From Ryuthela nishihirai (Eukaryota; Arthropoda; Arachnida; Araneae; Heptathelidae), in contig JAWZYU010000019.1 of assembly GCA_038380435.1 (NCBI GenBank), forward strand, positions 25,693,801 to 25,757,800: 64,000 nucleotides of DNA, written 5' to 3'. Of the stretch, positions 21,085 through 32,500 are shown in pieces. A program made the position numbers and the translations under genes. How positions within the stretch are numbered: position 1 is the first letter of the stretch; each line of letters begins with the position of its first letter. The notes beneath the pieces are model-generated. The model saw nothing but the letters and a program-made list of their open reading frames with translations. It was not told where the DNA came from and made no database searches.

Positions 21085-21240
21085 GGTAGTTAAAGGGTTA
21101 AACATCTATAAATCAATAAATGTTTTTGTGAAAAAAGCCAGCATTAGCTCAACAGATTAGAATACTCTGGCATGTTTCTGGAGAGATGCGGGTTCGAATC
21201 CCGTATGTCGACGAATTTTTTTCCACAAAAATATTAATAT
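21085..21240 (+). repeat. SINE-3 tRNA-like copy
   Basis: The tRNA-like head TTAGCTCAACAGATTAGAAT … GCGGGTTCGAATCCCGTATG is followed by TTTTTTTCCACAAAAATATT. The same head and tail occur at 52677. Upstream (21095-21135) an inverted copy of the tail (AATCAATAAATGTTTTTGTG) gives the locus a hairpin character. Confidence 0.7.
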
Positions 21241-21714
21241 TTACATTTTTTGAATCCCCATCAGTTGCAATTTCCAGAGTTAGAGAGTGCTAAAGGCGGC
21301 AAATGAAAACTCAAAAGGCGACCTCGAGCAGGAGAAAAAAGCTGGAAAATAACGAAACTTTAAATAAATATGGCAAACGATCTATTCTTTGCTAGAAACT
21401 TAAATTTTTGGTCATAGAGTGTAATGATCAAGCGGTTTACACTAAGAGTAATAATTTGTCCTGTTGGTAAAATGCAATTTTTCTGGTTTAAGAGACAAAT
21501 AAAAACTTTTTTTTGCACATTACAGTTACTAATAAAATATTAATAGTTTATTTTCTCATTTATGCAGTAGTTCGAATTTCAACTGTCAGCAGGTATTGAA
21601 AGTTTAAAATAACTAGAAGAACGCATATCGCCTCTGGCCCATATGGGAATCTCATTTTCAAAGAGAATGAAGTTCTTCCTTTGCCTACTTTTTTACTCCT
21701 TAAAAGTTTTAATT
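21241..21714. other. AT-rich intergenic, no gene seen
   Basis: No repeat shared with the rest of the window was identified. Confidence 0.4.
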
Positions 21715-21836
21715 ATGGATGTTCATGTTGGTTTTCTGCTGAAGTCCAACCATCCTCATGGACCTTCTACTATGGCATATAAACTGACAGACTCCTGTCA
21801 GACATTTGTACAAGTAGCTGCTTGAGGGGTTATTTT
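21715..21836 (+). repeat. SINE-1 copy without head
   Basis: TTTTCTGCTGAAGTCCAACC, CTACTATGGCATATAAACTG and GTAGCTGCTTGAGGGGTTAT reproduce the SINE-1 body. The tRNA-like head is absent (5' truncation). Confidence 0.85.
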
Positions 21837-21959
21837 TTAATGCAAGATGGGAGAAATACATATAGTAGTATTTTATTAGTAATTATAAAGGATAAAGAGT
21901 ATTTGTCTTTTAGTTCTTCAATTTAAAAAGTTGCTTTTCTCTCGCTCCTCTGAAAATAA

Positions 21960-22760
21960 TGGGCAGATCATTGTTGTCAGTGGAATTTCTGCCATAACAG
22001 AAATCTACACGCCGAAATTTCTACCAAAGACAGTTGACTTTTAACATTTGCTAAAAGTTTTGAATTTTCGATATTTAGTGATCTCTAATGATATAAATTA
22101 AAGCTATTTTTGATAATGCGAATTGCATTTCATCAGTAACCAACTAAAAAAGATATTTCCAATTATTTCTTAAAACAAAACCGTTCCGTTTATTACCTAC
22201 CTTGGGATTAGGATCAACTCATTGTTTTCAATGGAATTTTAAAGACTGTTATATTCCACCACCAAAATTTCAATTTTTTAGCATAACTACATCGTTTGTA
22301 ATATTTGTCTTAATTTTGGGATTTTTGGATTTTTTTCCCACCGTTAGAGGGCCCAATTATAGCTTTTGGGAAATTCGAAGAAAGGAATATTGTAATATTT
22401 CGTCAATCCTGTCCAACCCAAAAAGAATTTTTAATTTATCTCTAAAAACACACACTTTTCTGTTAAAACAAAAAAAGTTACACCCCCCCCCCCCCCGAGT
22501 CTAAAGGGTCAAGTGATTGTTACCAATGGTAACTTCGTAATCTTCACATTTCAACACCAAAATTTCAAATTTCCAACATAACTACGTCGTTTGGAATGTT
22601 CGTTTGATATTTTGGAATTTTCAACCTCTCCTCCTTTAGAGGGCGCAGTTGTAACTTTTGGGAGATTCGAAAAATGCAAATAGTAATATATCATTAATAT
22701 CTATCTAACGCAAAGTTTTTTTATTTATTTGTCTAAACAAAAAAAGTTTGATGTCTACAG
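21960..22760. repeat. Divergent ~300-bp tandem repeat, about three units
   Basis: Unit starts near 21970, 22212 and 22525 share the motif series TCATTGTT…GTGGAATTT, CACCAAAATTTCAA, CATAACTAC(A/G)TCGTTTG and TAGAGGGC(C/G)CA…TTTTGGGA(A/G)ATTCGAA, then ACAAAAAAAGTT. The first unit is the most decayed. A C14 tract (22483-22496) lies between units two and three. The origin is unknown. Confidence 0.6.
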
Positions 22761-24130
22761 AAGGACAGACAACAAAGCGAAATTATATCTTTTTTTAAAA
22801 AAAAAAGCCCTAAAATCTACTTTTCCTTTTTTAGCCGTTTTGTAAAGTGCTTCCAATCGTGAACACTGAAATCTGTATAAAATATTACCCTACCCTTTTT
22901 CGGAATCGATAAGTAACGTGCAATACCATTCAGCTATGCACGCTAAACAATCCGAGCAAAGACAAAACATGGCGTCCAATTTTGAGATGGCCAATATCTA
23001 CCTATATGGGGCGCTGATTATTACGTTCCTTTTCGTGTGAAAAAGGAAGTAAACAATCTTTCCATAACTGAAGTAAAAAATGTTTCATTTGTACCAATAA
23101 AGCTATTGATGTGATAATTTTTATTGCATTATATTATTTTAAAAGAGATTATAAAACTTTGTAAGTTATATATAGGTAAGTCGTTTATTTCCTTTTATTA
23201 TATTGTGTAAAACATTTGGTCTGTGATTGCTGTGTAAAAGTAAAAGTAAATTTGTTTAGAACTGCATTTGAGAGGGGGTCCAGCTTAAAAAGTTTGCAAA
23301 AAATGTTTCCGAATGCTATAGAGAAGTCTCCCAAACATTTGTCTACATAGAATAAGTAAAAAAAAAGTTAAGGAAAGGAATAAAGTTAAAAGTTGCCAAA
23401 TGAGTAAACATTTAGATAATTAATTGTTATGGAAACCGACATGGTATATGTCGCGTTTCTAATACGGTGTGCATTTTTTTATAATTTTTTGGCTACACGT
23501 GTTGGTTGACCTAAATAAAACACCAGAATTTAATCTTGGATAAATCTTAAAAGCAAGAAAATTGGGAACAATAAACCTTAGATCAGCATTTTAAAGAACT
23601 TTTATAACTAAATAATCGCATCACAAACAGTACGTCTCAAAAAATAAGAAAATTGGGAAATAACACACTGCCGATCTGCATTGTAAGAAGCCTGCCAGAA
23701 CTAAATAATATCATCAAGAGAAATAAAAAACATAAAACCACCATCATTGCGGCCTCCAATATGTATAAAAATGCTAATTGAATTTCTACACTCATTAATA
23801 TTTTACCTATCATTTTCAGTAATTAAATATCCTTAGTAAACTTTATTATTGCAAATAGTAATAAACAAGAAAATTAAAAACAAATATTCAATTCCATAAC
23901 TAAATATATTAATAACTATCACTATTCAGGATCAAAAATATTAATAAAAATACGGCCCGTGTAGTGGTTACGGTCCTCAGCTGATAGATGGCATTGCTCA
24001 AGTGGCGTGTGACGTCAAAGTGTAAAGTATGATGTCGATTTGTAAAGTATGACGTAGAAACGTAACTATTGGGTGTTGGTGGCCTATGGCTCTTTGATTT
24101 GTTTCTTTTGGGTGGGTAATGTGGAGTGGC
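22761..24130. other. AT-rich intergenic with a weak ~105-bp repeat
   Basis: At about 23550-23760 two imperfect units repeat (AAGAAAATTGGGAA … AACTAAATAAT), with a third trace near 23870. No gene is recognised. Confidence 0.45.
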
Positions 24131-24854
24131 CTGTAAATGGTAGCTAGGCATAAACTGGAAGGAGAGCTGTGTACCAATCCCTAGTGATGATGCACAGAAC
24201 CAGCCAGGTCTAGCACCTAATGTCTGACCCCGCCTTCTCGTGGTGCAGGCTGTTAGTACCTTTCAAAAGAGATATTCTCTTTTGGAAGGGAACGGAAGGG
24301 GAGGGCTGCTAGTTCAGTATGGCCTACTGATCTGGTTATCTATGGTCACTTTTTTCTTTTTTTTCAACCCTGCTGAGGAGTGGTAAACTTCACAGGGTCC
24401 TGGTGCTGACCATTTATGCCTAATAGACTGGACTTGTTTATGGATCCTGAACTTGCTGCACTGGTGGGCCTCTGTTGAGAGAGAATCTGCCACTGTGTTT
24501 TCTGTTTGCTTCTGGGTTGCCAGCCCTAAGTGAACAGAGGCATGGGATACCTTATATCAGCTGGTGGATAATCTTAATCAGAGGCCATCACAGGTACCTG
24601 AACCTTACTTAGCTAGTTTGGCATCGTCAAGCCTAAACTGGAGTAATGTTCCTCAGGCAGGCCATGTGGCTCTTGAAAAGGTGGTGCCTGAAGTTCCTAC
24701 CAGCATCGGTGACTCCAGCCTTTAGCAGAGGAGGAACAGTCTTTGCCCCATTGCCTGCGATCAGGGGGCTGTTTGATATTGTTGGCCCTACCTATCTCAA
24801 TAAACCTAGTTTCTTTAAAAATCCTACTAATCATTTTCTCTCTGCAGGAACGTG

Positions 24855-26245
24855 AGGACATTATATGGAGATTATTCTCATGATGTCCTCACACAGGTAT
24901 TCCAGTGCTATAACCTAGATATTCTAGGCTTGCAAGAGACCAGATGGACAGGTTAAGGTGGGATACTTAAAAATAACTTTAAATTTCTTTTTACAGGGAG
25001 GGTGGATGGAAAGCATCACCAAGGTGTGGGTCTGCTGCTCAGCAGGCATGCTAGTGATGCTCTTCTAGGATATGAGTGCATTAATGAAAGATTTCTTACA
25101 GCAAAATTTCAGACAAGCATTAAAGACTTGAATGTTATCTGCTGTTATGCCCCCACTGAGGATGCCGATGAGGATGAGAAGGATAGATTTTATGGACAAC
25201 TTCAGGATATTTTGAATTCTGTGAAGAAAGGAGATATTACTCTTGTTCTAGGTGACTTCAATGACAAAGTTGGTACTGACTCTGACCTTTGGGGAGGGGT
25301 GATAGGCCCTTTTGGAATTGGTAGCTGCAATGGCAATGGGCAACGTCTCCTACAGGTAAGTAAACTCGATGATTTCAGAATACTAACACGTTACAAACAC
25401 CACGACATACATAAGTACACATGGGTTTCACCTAATGGGCTGCATAAGAATATGATTGATTATATATTAATTAACAGAAAATGGGCTAGTTTCGTTAGGA
25501 ATACCAGGGCATATAGGGAAGCTGAAATTGGATCTGACCATTACCTTGTTAAAAGTGTCTTGCAAATTAAACTTAAAAAGTGTTGTGTTAAAGTTAAAAA
25601 GTTTACCTTTAATACTGAAGCTCTGAATGACCCAGTTATAGCTAAAGCTTACCATGATAGGTTACTTAGTCATTATGACAGTCATGGTTTGCTTAATACT
25701 GAAGTTGAGGAAGAATGGGGCTATTTTAAACAGGCTTTTTTGGAAACTAACAGTACTCTTTTAGGGAAAAAGGAGCAGAGGAGACAGAATTATTTAAGTG
25801 ATAAAGCACTTGAGCTTATTTCAGAAAGAAGGAACTGCAGGAATGTCCTTAATCAGTACCCTACTAGTCCTAATAGAAAGCATTACAAAGAACTTAATAA
25901 ACGTGTAAAGGATCAGTTATCTACTAATAAGAATCTTTGGCTTGATGGCCTGGCTGACAAAGCCGAGGAAGCAGTTAGACAGCACAACAGCAGAGAGCTG
26001 TACCAGATAGTTAATGTTTTGTGTGGTAGAAAACGGACAGGTATACAGGGATTGAAGAATAAAAGAGGTAAGGTTATAGAAGGTGAGGATTCTGTCATGG
26101 CTAGGTGGGCTGAGTATTTCAGTGATATTCTAAACAATGTGGGTAGTTCTACTCCCATTGTTTGCAATGATCATAGATGCATTGGTGGCTTTAATGTTGA
26201 CCCTATAACACAATCTGAAGTTATTTTGGCTATTTCTAAAAATTA
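24855..26245 (+). pseudogene. LINE endonuclease region (copy A)
   Basis: It starts in a decayed frame with NVRTLYGDYSHDVLTQVF and LDILGLQETRWTG, the N-terminal endonuclease motif with the catalytic Glu. After a stop it continues as a 414-codon open frame from 25002: CCYAPTEDADEDEKDRFYGQ, LVLGDFNDKVGTD (catalytic Asp/Asn), MIDYILINRKW and GSDHYLVKSVL (catalytic SDH). This is the apurinic-endonuclease fold that nicks target DNA, often annotated in arthropods as craniofacial development protein 2-like. The linker to the reverse transcriptase follows until the frameshift at 26240. Confidence 0.88.
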
Positions 26246-27720
26246 AACTTCATAAATCCCCAGGTGTAGATGAAATTACTATGGAAATGCTTAGAGCTGG
26301 AAATGTTTCTGTTACCACTTGGATGACTGAAATTTTCAATATCTTTTATGATAAAGGCATGGTTCCTAAGGAATTTACCAGAGCTATTATTATCCCTATT
26401 TTCAAAAAAGGTGATCACAGTTCTTGTGATAACTATAGGGGTATCAGCCTGCTCTCTGTTACAGGTAAAGTTCTTTACGTGATTGTGCTTAATAAAATTA
26501 AGAATCTGGTTGACAGTCAATTGCGTGATGAGCAATGTGGATTCAGAAGTGGTAGGGGATGTGTGGATCAGATATTTTCACTTAGGCAGATTCTTGAGAA
26601 ATGTTTAGAGTTTCAGAAACCTTTGGTTGCTGGCTTTGTTGATTTCTAAAAGGCTTTCGACTCTGTTGATCGTCATAATTTGTGGTTGATTGTGAGATCA
26701 TGTGGTATACCAAACAAGTTAGTTAACATAATGAAAGCTCTCTATAATAACAGAGTCGTGTGTAAGAGTTGGTAAGTCTTGTAGCAATTGGTTTAGCATT
26801 ACTTCTGGTGTTCGACAAGGGTGCATTTTGTATAATTTTCTCTTTAGTTTGGTTATTGATTACATTATGCGAAATTCACTTCAAGGGAAAGATTTTGGAA
26901 GAAAATGCGCTGGAGATATGAAAATTTCTGATTTAGATTATGCTGATGATTTAGCCCTTTTGACAAATGATGTTGATGAGATGAACTCTTTCATTCGAGC
27001 TGTTGATGAGACTGATAGTAGGGTAGGTTTGGTTATAAACAGAGAAAAAACTATAGTCATGAAAATTGGTCAGGCAGGTTGTGAATCAGTTCATCTGAAT
27101 GGTTGCAGTCTTGAGCAGGTGTCACAGTTTAATTACCTTGGGAGCTATGTAACAGATACTGGTGATATGCGGCATGAGATTAACAGATGAATAGGGATTG
27201 CTGCCGGGACTTTTAAGAATCTATGGAGAGTGTGGAGAAATAGGCATATACACCTAAAGACTAAAATTAGACTGTATAATAGTTTGGTTCTTTCTAGGGT
27301 TAGTTATGGTAGTGAAACTTGGACACTTTGTAAACAAGATAACAGGAAACTAGATACTTTTGATTCTAGATGCTTATGCAGTATCTTGGGCATTAGGTGG
27401 TTAAACTTTGTAACTAATGATGAGGTTAGGCAAAGGAGTCAGCAACATCCTTTAAGCAGCAGATTGTGCAGAGAAAGACTACGCTGGTTTTGCCATGTTG
27501 CCCGTGTGGATAATTATAGATTGGCGAATAGGGTTATGAACAGTGTGCCTAGAGGCCTCAGAGGCCTCAGAGGAGGGGAAGACCTAGGTTGTGGTGGGCA
27601 GACAATGTTAAACAGGACCTTCTTAGAATTGGTGTGCAGTGGCTGGATACAGCAGATGTAGCTCAGGACAGATATGCTTGGAGAATTAAACTGCATGGTC
27701 TGGTTGTACCTCCATAGCTC
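26246..27720 (+). pseudogene. LINE reverse transcriptase and C-terminal region (copy A)
   Basis: The fingers/palm motifs are in order: HKSPGVDEITMEML, GDHSSCDNYRGISLLSVTGK, QCGFRSGRGCVDQIFSLRQI and VAGFVDF followed by a stop (26647-26649) and KAFDSVDR. They continue with SGVRQGC in another frame and the catalytic YADD (26939-26950) with LDYADDLALL and VGLVINREKT. The C-terminal part (LSRVSYGSETWTLCKQDNRK, RLRWFCHVARVDNYRLANRV) is typical of RTE-like proteins. Stops and frameshifts show it is inactive. Confidence 0.88.
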
Positions 27721-27745
27721 ATGGCTGCTTGAGGATGATGATGAT

Positions 27746-28400
27746 GAATAATCATAATAAGTAATCTGCAGTATAGAGGAAAGTTTGAGACTGATGAGCC
27801 CCCTATTACTACAACTTGTAACAGAAAGCAAACCAGGTATATGATGGTTGTTGCAGTGACATGTCATGAAGGAACTGTGGATTGTGTCTGCATCTAAAAT
27901 GTTAAGCATGTAATGACACAAGTTAGCATGCTAAAGGAAGTAATGCTCATCTGTTTCTGTGCATTCTTACTCTCAATATAGTCTTATTTCATTGAGGCTA
28001 TGGTCATTGTTAATTTTTTTTGTATTTTAATTTCAACTTTTATAATATTGTACTATGGTTTCTAATAGTGAAGCCTGTTAAGAGGTGGGGCAGTAAAAAA
28101 TCACACCAGTTATGACTTTGCCTTATAGTATTATTTTGAACAAACCATGTAACAGTTGAGTTCAGTTCCTTTGCTTGAGAAATCAAGTGAATGATTTGAC
28201 CATAAGTAGCATTTGTGCATATGAACAAATTTGTGTTAGCATTCAGCAATTGAATATTGAGGCCAATGAATACCTTAATATCTTTGTAACTATAAGCAAT
28301 AAGGTATTCATTGGTGAGTAAAGTGTGTAATAAAACATTGTTATATTCTTTTTATTGTTTTACTGCAGAATTTCTCATGCCAATGTTGTTTTATCTCCAC
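27746..28400. other. Intergenic with a perfect hairpin at 28263-28314
   Basis: CCAATGAATACCTTA (28263-28277) is exactly inverted at 28300-28314, with a 22-nt spacer. No gene or other repeat is recognised. Confidence 0.5.
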
Positions 28401-28401
28401 T

Positions 28402-28690
28402 AAACCCACTCTGCCCTCAGTCAGAAAGGGGGACACTGATGGGTGTGGAAAGGCCAACATCCATCACATGAGATGTAAAATGTGACCTGGTGTGCAGGAG
28501 AGCTATACCCTGTACACATTAAAGAACATGTTGGATGGCCTTGACAGGAGTCTCCTAAATCTATTTCTCTCCTGACTAACAGCTGAACAGTGGATCCTCT
28601 TCCTTCAACCTTCTCTAAGCCCTTGTGACTTGTTTGTTTTGCACATTTTGTGGAAAAAAGTGCTGCTCAGAAGTAAAACAACTGAACCAT
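28402..28690 (+). repeat. SINE-2 copy, 5' truncated
   Basis: Matches the SINE-2 core (GGAGAGCTATACCCTGTACA, GTTGGATGGCCTTGACAGGA) and 3' end (AAAGTGCTGCTCAGAAGTAA). The head is missing. Confidence 0.85.
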
Positions 28691-28869
28691 ACAGATTTTA
28701 CAAGAATTTACTTTATTTTCTCATTTTTTTAATTGTCCCCATGCATATGTACAGGTAAGTATTTAGCTATCAAGTTTTTTTTAAACATCTACTTATTGAG
28801 TAGTGTAGTAATCATAGAAATCCTTTAAACAACGGACCCCTGAAATAATTAGCTGAAAAAAATTTGGTT

Positions 28870-28965
28870 TTGCCTTGAGTGGGATTTGAACCTATGTCTC
28901 TCAGAAACATGCCGGGTATAATAACCACTACACCATCAAAAGCTAACCATTTTTTCAGAAATATT
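28870..28965 (-). repeat. tRNA-derived SINE head, SINE-3-like
   Basis: The minus strand shows box A-like TGGTGTAGTGGTTATTATAC, GGCATGTTTCTGAGAGACAT and box B-like GGTTCAAATCCC, followed by CAAATTTTTTTCAGC. The central GGCATGTTTCTG is shared with SINE-3 (21137, 52677), so the families are related. Confidence 0.65.
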
Positions 28966-29520
28966 GTTTATAGATATTCTCACATATTTTGTTGATTTGC
29001 TCCTAGTGCCTTCAATGTCAGGAATTGCATTGCATAATCAGGCTGCCTTGTATGATGAAAATAATATTTGTCACTCGTGCTCACAGCTTTAAATCAATAA
29101 TTCAGTGTTTCTCTATGCTATATGGTCATATATCTCCATTTTAGTATTTACCTTAAGGTATTGCTGATCATGATGCTAAATGTGATATTTAAAGGAATGT
29201 AACACCATAATTGGCAAGAGTTTCTTGCATTTTCCAAGTCCTTTGTTAGTTTGAATTTCAACTTCTAGTGTTCAAGTTGGGAAATGACAAACTATTTTTT
29301 CATGAAAATAAGTATTCCATAACTGCCAGAGTCAGTTTGATGTAGTTCTTTAAAAGAATTCACAGAATGTTACAATGAAAAATTTCATTAACAGTATTTT
29401 TTTGTAAAAAGGGAATATTTTCACTGTAAGCATCATTTAGTAATGTTTTATGTTTTCAGATCTTACTTCTCAGATGTAGTAAATATCTTATACATAACTA
29501 TATTTTTAGTTTTTTGAGAA
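28966..29520. promoter_or_regulatory. Upstream region of POLR2E
   Basis: A splice acceptor-like TATATTTTTAG ends at 29509, 11 nt before the ATG, so a 5' non-coding exon further upstream is possible. The ATG context (GAGAAATGG) has a purine at -3 and G at +4. I cannot place the transcription start: no TATA or initiator is convincing in this AT-rich sequence. Confidence 0.35.
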
Positions 29521-29577
29521 ATGGATGATGAGGCTGAAACATACAAACTCTGGAGGATACGAAAAACAATCATGCAG
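29521..29577 (+). CDS. POLR2E: POLR2E exon 1 (coding part)
   Basis: Nineteen codons, [19 protein letters not shown], ending at ATGCAG and followed by the donor GTAAGTTT. The intron is in phase 0. The N-terminal helix of the RPB5 jaw is nearly invariant in animals, which makes this short exon recognisable. Confidence 0.95.
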
Positions 29578-32500
29578 GTAAGTTTATTTCTTCATTTAAA
29601 CTGAGAAACAAACCAGAACCTTATGTTTTGCTGTTATTATGTAATATATAATGATATTATGTATATATAATATGCAGATTTAAGTGAATTTTTGTGAAAA
29701 AAAGAATGTTTTATAATAATTTTTCTTATATTAATAGACATAAAAATAGATAATTAGGAGATCTTACTCACAGTATCGGGTATTAAAGTATATATTAATA
29801 AGTAAATATTACTCTAAAGTATGAGAAGAGTCCACAACATGGAACCATTTTTCCTTGTTGTGGAAATGGAAAGCTACATTCATAGCTCCTGATATCATAA
29901 ATAAGCTTTTTACATAAAATGCTACTAGAAATAAATTGAAAACATCATTCAAATTTCTATAAATCTCTGTCATCCACAATTATTTAATATTTAAAGAGTT
30001 ATAGAAGCAGATACTCTTCAGAAAATGCTTACAAAACTTTAGAACGCATCCTCAAGTAAATGATGAAGGGAAATACTCATGTTACATACCAAAAGAAAGA
30101 GCATATAATTGTGATTAATAAAATGACAAAAAAAAAACCTCATTCAAATTTCTATAAATCTCTGTCATCCACAATTATTTAATATTTAAAGAGTTATAGA
30201 AGCAGCATACATACATTTAAAGCAGATACTCTTCAGAAAATGCTTACAAAACTTTAGAACACATCCTCAAGTAAATGATGAGGGGAAATACTCATGTTAC
30301 ATACCAAAAGAAAGAGCATATAATTGTGATTAATAAAATGACAAAAAAAAAACCTCATTCAAATTTTTATAAATCTCTGTCATCCACAATTATTTAATAT
30401 TGAAAGAGTTATAGAAGCAGCATACATACATTTAAAGCAGATACTCTTCAGAAAATGCTTACAAAACTTTAGAACACATCCTCAAGTAAATGATGAGGGG
30501 AAATACTCATGTTACATACCAAAAGAAAGAGCATATAATTGTGATTAAATAAAATGACAAAAATTATTAAAAAAAATGAAATTGCAAGTTAAAGTTTTTA
30601 AACATTTTTTAAAATATTGCAAAACATTACTGTTTTTTTCTATCTTATCTCGGTGAAAATTAAAAATTATTTTTTCCTGTTTTTCCCAAATTGTTTTATT
30701 TACTCTAATATAAATAATTCATAATATTTTCAATTAATGCTTAAATCTTTCATTTATTTAGTTTTAAATTTTTTACTCACATATGGAAATAACACGTAAT
30801 GCATGTGCTTAGATTTTTGGTGATTGACAAACTATAAGCCTAAGGAAAGTAGTGTCATAAAATTTTTTTTGTTTAAAAACAAGGTAATTTAAATAAATAC
30901 TGAAAAGTCTATCTAAAAAAACATAAAGAACTGTGAAAAAAATTTAATTAAAATATTTCAAAGCATTTAAAGTTTAACTGAAAGTGAGAATGAATTGTTT
31001 TCGTATAAAGCTGCATAACTGCTACAAAAAAGTTTAATAATTGCTACAAAAAAGTTTATTTTTAAAATTGTGGCAAAAATTTTGGTTAAAAATTGAAATT
31101 TCTTTATGTTAAATAGTGTATTTTGTTAAAATATTAAAATCATCACGAAAATAAGTTCTATTTTTTAAAAATCACTTTTTAAATTGTTCAATTCTATGAT
31201 TTTTCCAGTATCGGCCATTAAAGATCACTAGCAGCTTCATATTTCAATCATTTCAAATTAATTATTCTTTAAAATTGCAGTATACATTTGAAAAAAAGCA
31301 GTAAAAAATAGTTCCAGAAGCACCAGAATAAAAAAAACTGCTTTTGTAATTGAAAGTCTGCTAAAATATTGACTGAAAGCATCACCAGGATGGTGCAACT
31401 TGTGGTAGTAATAAAATCATTAATTTACATTTAAAGTTTAGAAAGCATTACAACTCTACTATAGTTATAAGTAGGTCAACATACCGGAAATCAAACAGTG
31501 ATCAATAATCTACCATGGTAAGGCAGAATAAAAGGCATAAACTAAACCATTTCTACTTGATGCTTATGATCACTACAGGCTCAAATAAATGTTTTTTAAA
31601 ACTTTTCCATAATTTTTTCAAGTAGAATCAACAGGCAAAAAATATATATCTTAGACTGAAATGTTATTTTCTAGATTTGATTAGAAACAGTTTAAAAACA
31701 TGGCGATTTTTGTTCTAAAAAAAAATTCAATCTTGTATTATGGAACGGTAGACTGCCTCTGGGCCATTAGAATCAGAAAAGTGAAAACAGTATACCCAGC
31801 TTGGACATGCAAAAGGGTAAAGAACATAAAACTAGAGAATCAGATAATCCCAACTGCAGCTAGTGAGGTGACCACAGTTAGGGAAGGGGGGGGGGGATAA
31901 GAGGGCTATTGCACCACACATTTTGAAGAATTAAACAAACCGCAATTGAAGAGAAAAAATAATATATTAGCTATATTTCAAAATACCATTATGATGGAGG
32001 AAAAAAGTTTATATTGTAATATTCACAGAAAAAATTTCTCAGAAAAATAAAAAATGATATGCAATTGTGGTCTGTGCTGGTCAAATCTAGTCACCTGTCA
32101 CCTACCCTACCTTTCTAGCTCTTAAATTTTTATCTAGGTTTAATGCTTGAAGATAACCGAGTATTAATGTAATTTTTACTTTTTCACTGTAAATTTCAAG
32201 TCATTAGTCTAAATATCAATTGCATATACACTGCCTTACCAAAATATTACATAATTTCCATGTTATGACTTCAAAGTTCTTTAACTTCTAAAATATATAT
32301 TTAATGAAAAAAAAGTACTGAAGATAAAGATCATAATTAAGTCTTTTAAATCTTGATTTTTTAACAATATTCACTCAGTATTTAGGAGTTATGGAAGCTG
32401 GAATATTTCAGACTTTTGACGTCAAAAGAACGGAACTCAGAAATTAATTGAAACTCACACAATAGTATTGTTTCAAATCATTTAATAAAATTAATTTACA

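Larger units (their letters stand above)
24131..27745 (+). mobile_element. RTE-like non-LTR retrotransposon, copy A
   Basis: The 5' part CTGTAAATGGTAGCTAGGCA at 24131 is shared with copy B on the other strand (about 62389), which fixes the approximate 5' end. The element then carries an AP-type endonuclease, a reverse transcriptase and a C-terminal region, and ends with GAGGATGATGATGATGAATA, a short GAT repeat typical of RTE-clade tails. There is no long poly(A). It integrates by target-primed reverse transcription. Several frameshifts and stops (about 24940, 26240, 26648, 26770, 27188) make this copy inactive. Confidence 0.85.

Noticed and set aside
25002..26246. Craniofacial development protein 2-like host gene
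   Set aside because: That name is commonly given to LINE endonucleases. Here the reverse transcriptase follows, and a second copy exists at 62389-58880.
29946..30560. CRISPR-like array
   Set aside because: These are ~200-bp eukaryotic intronic tandem repeats without short repeat/spacer structure.
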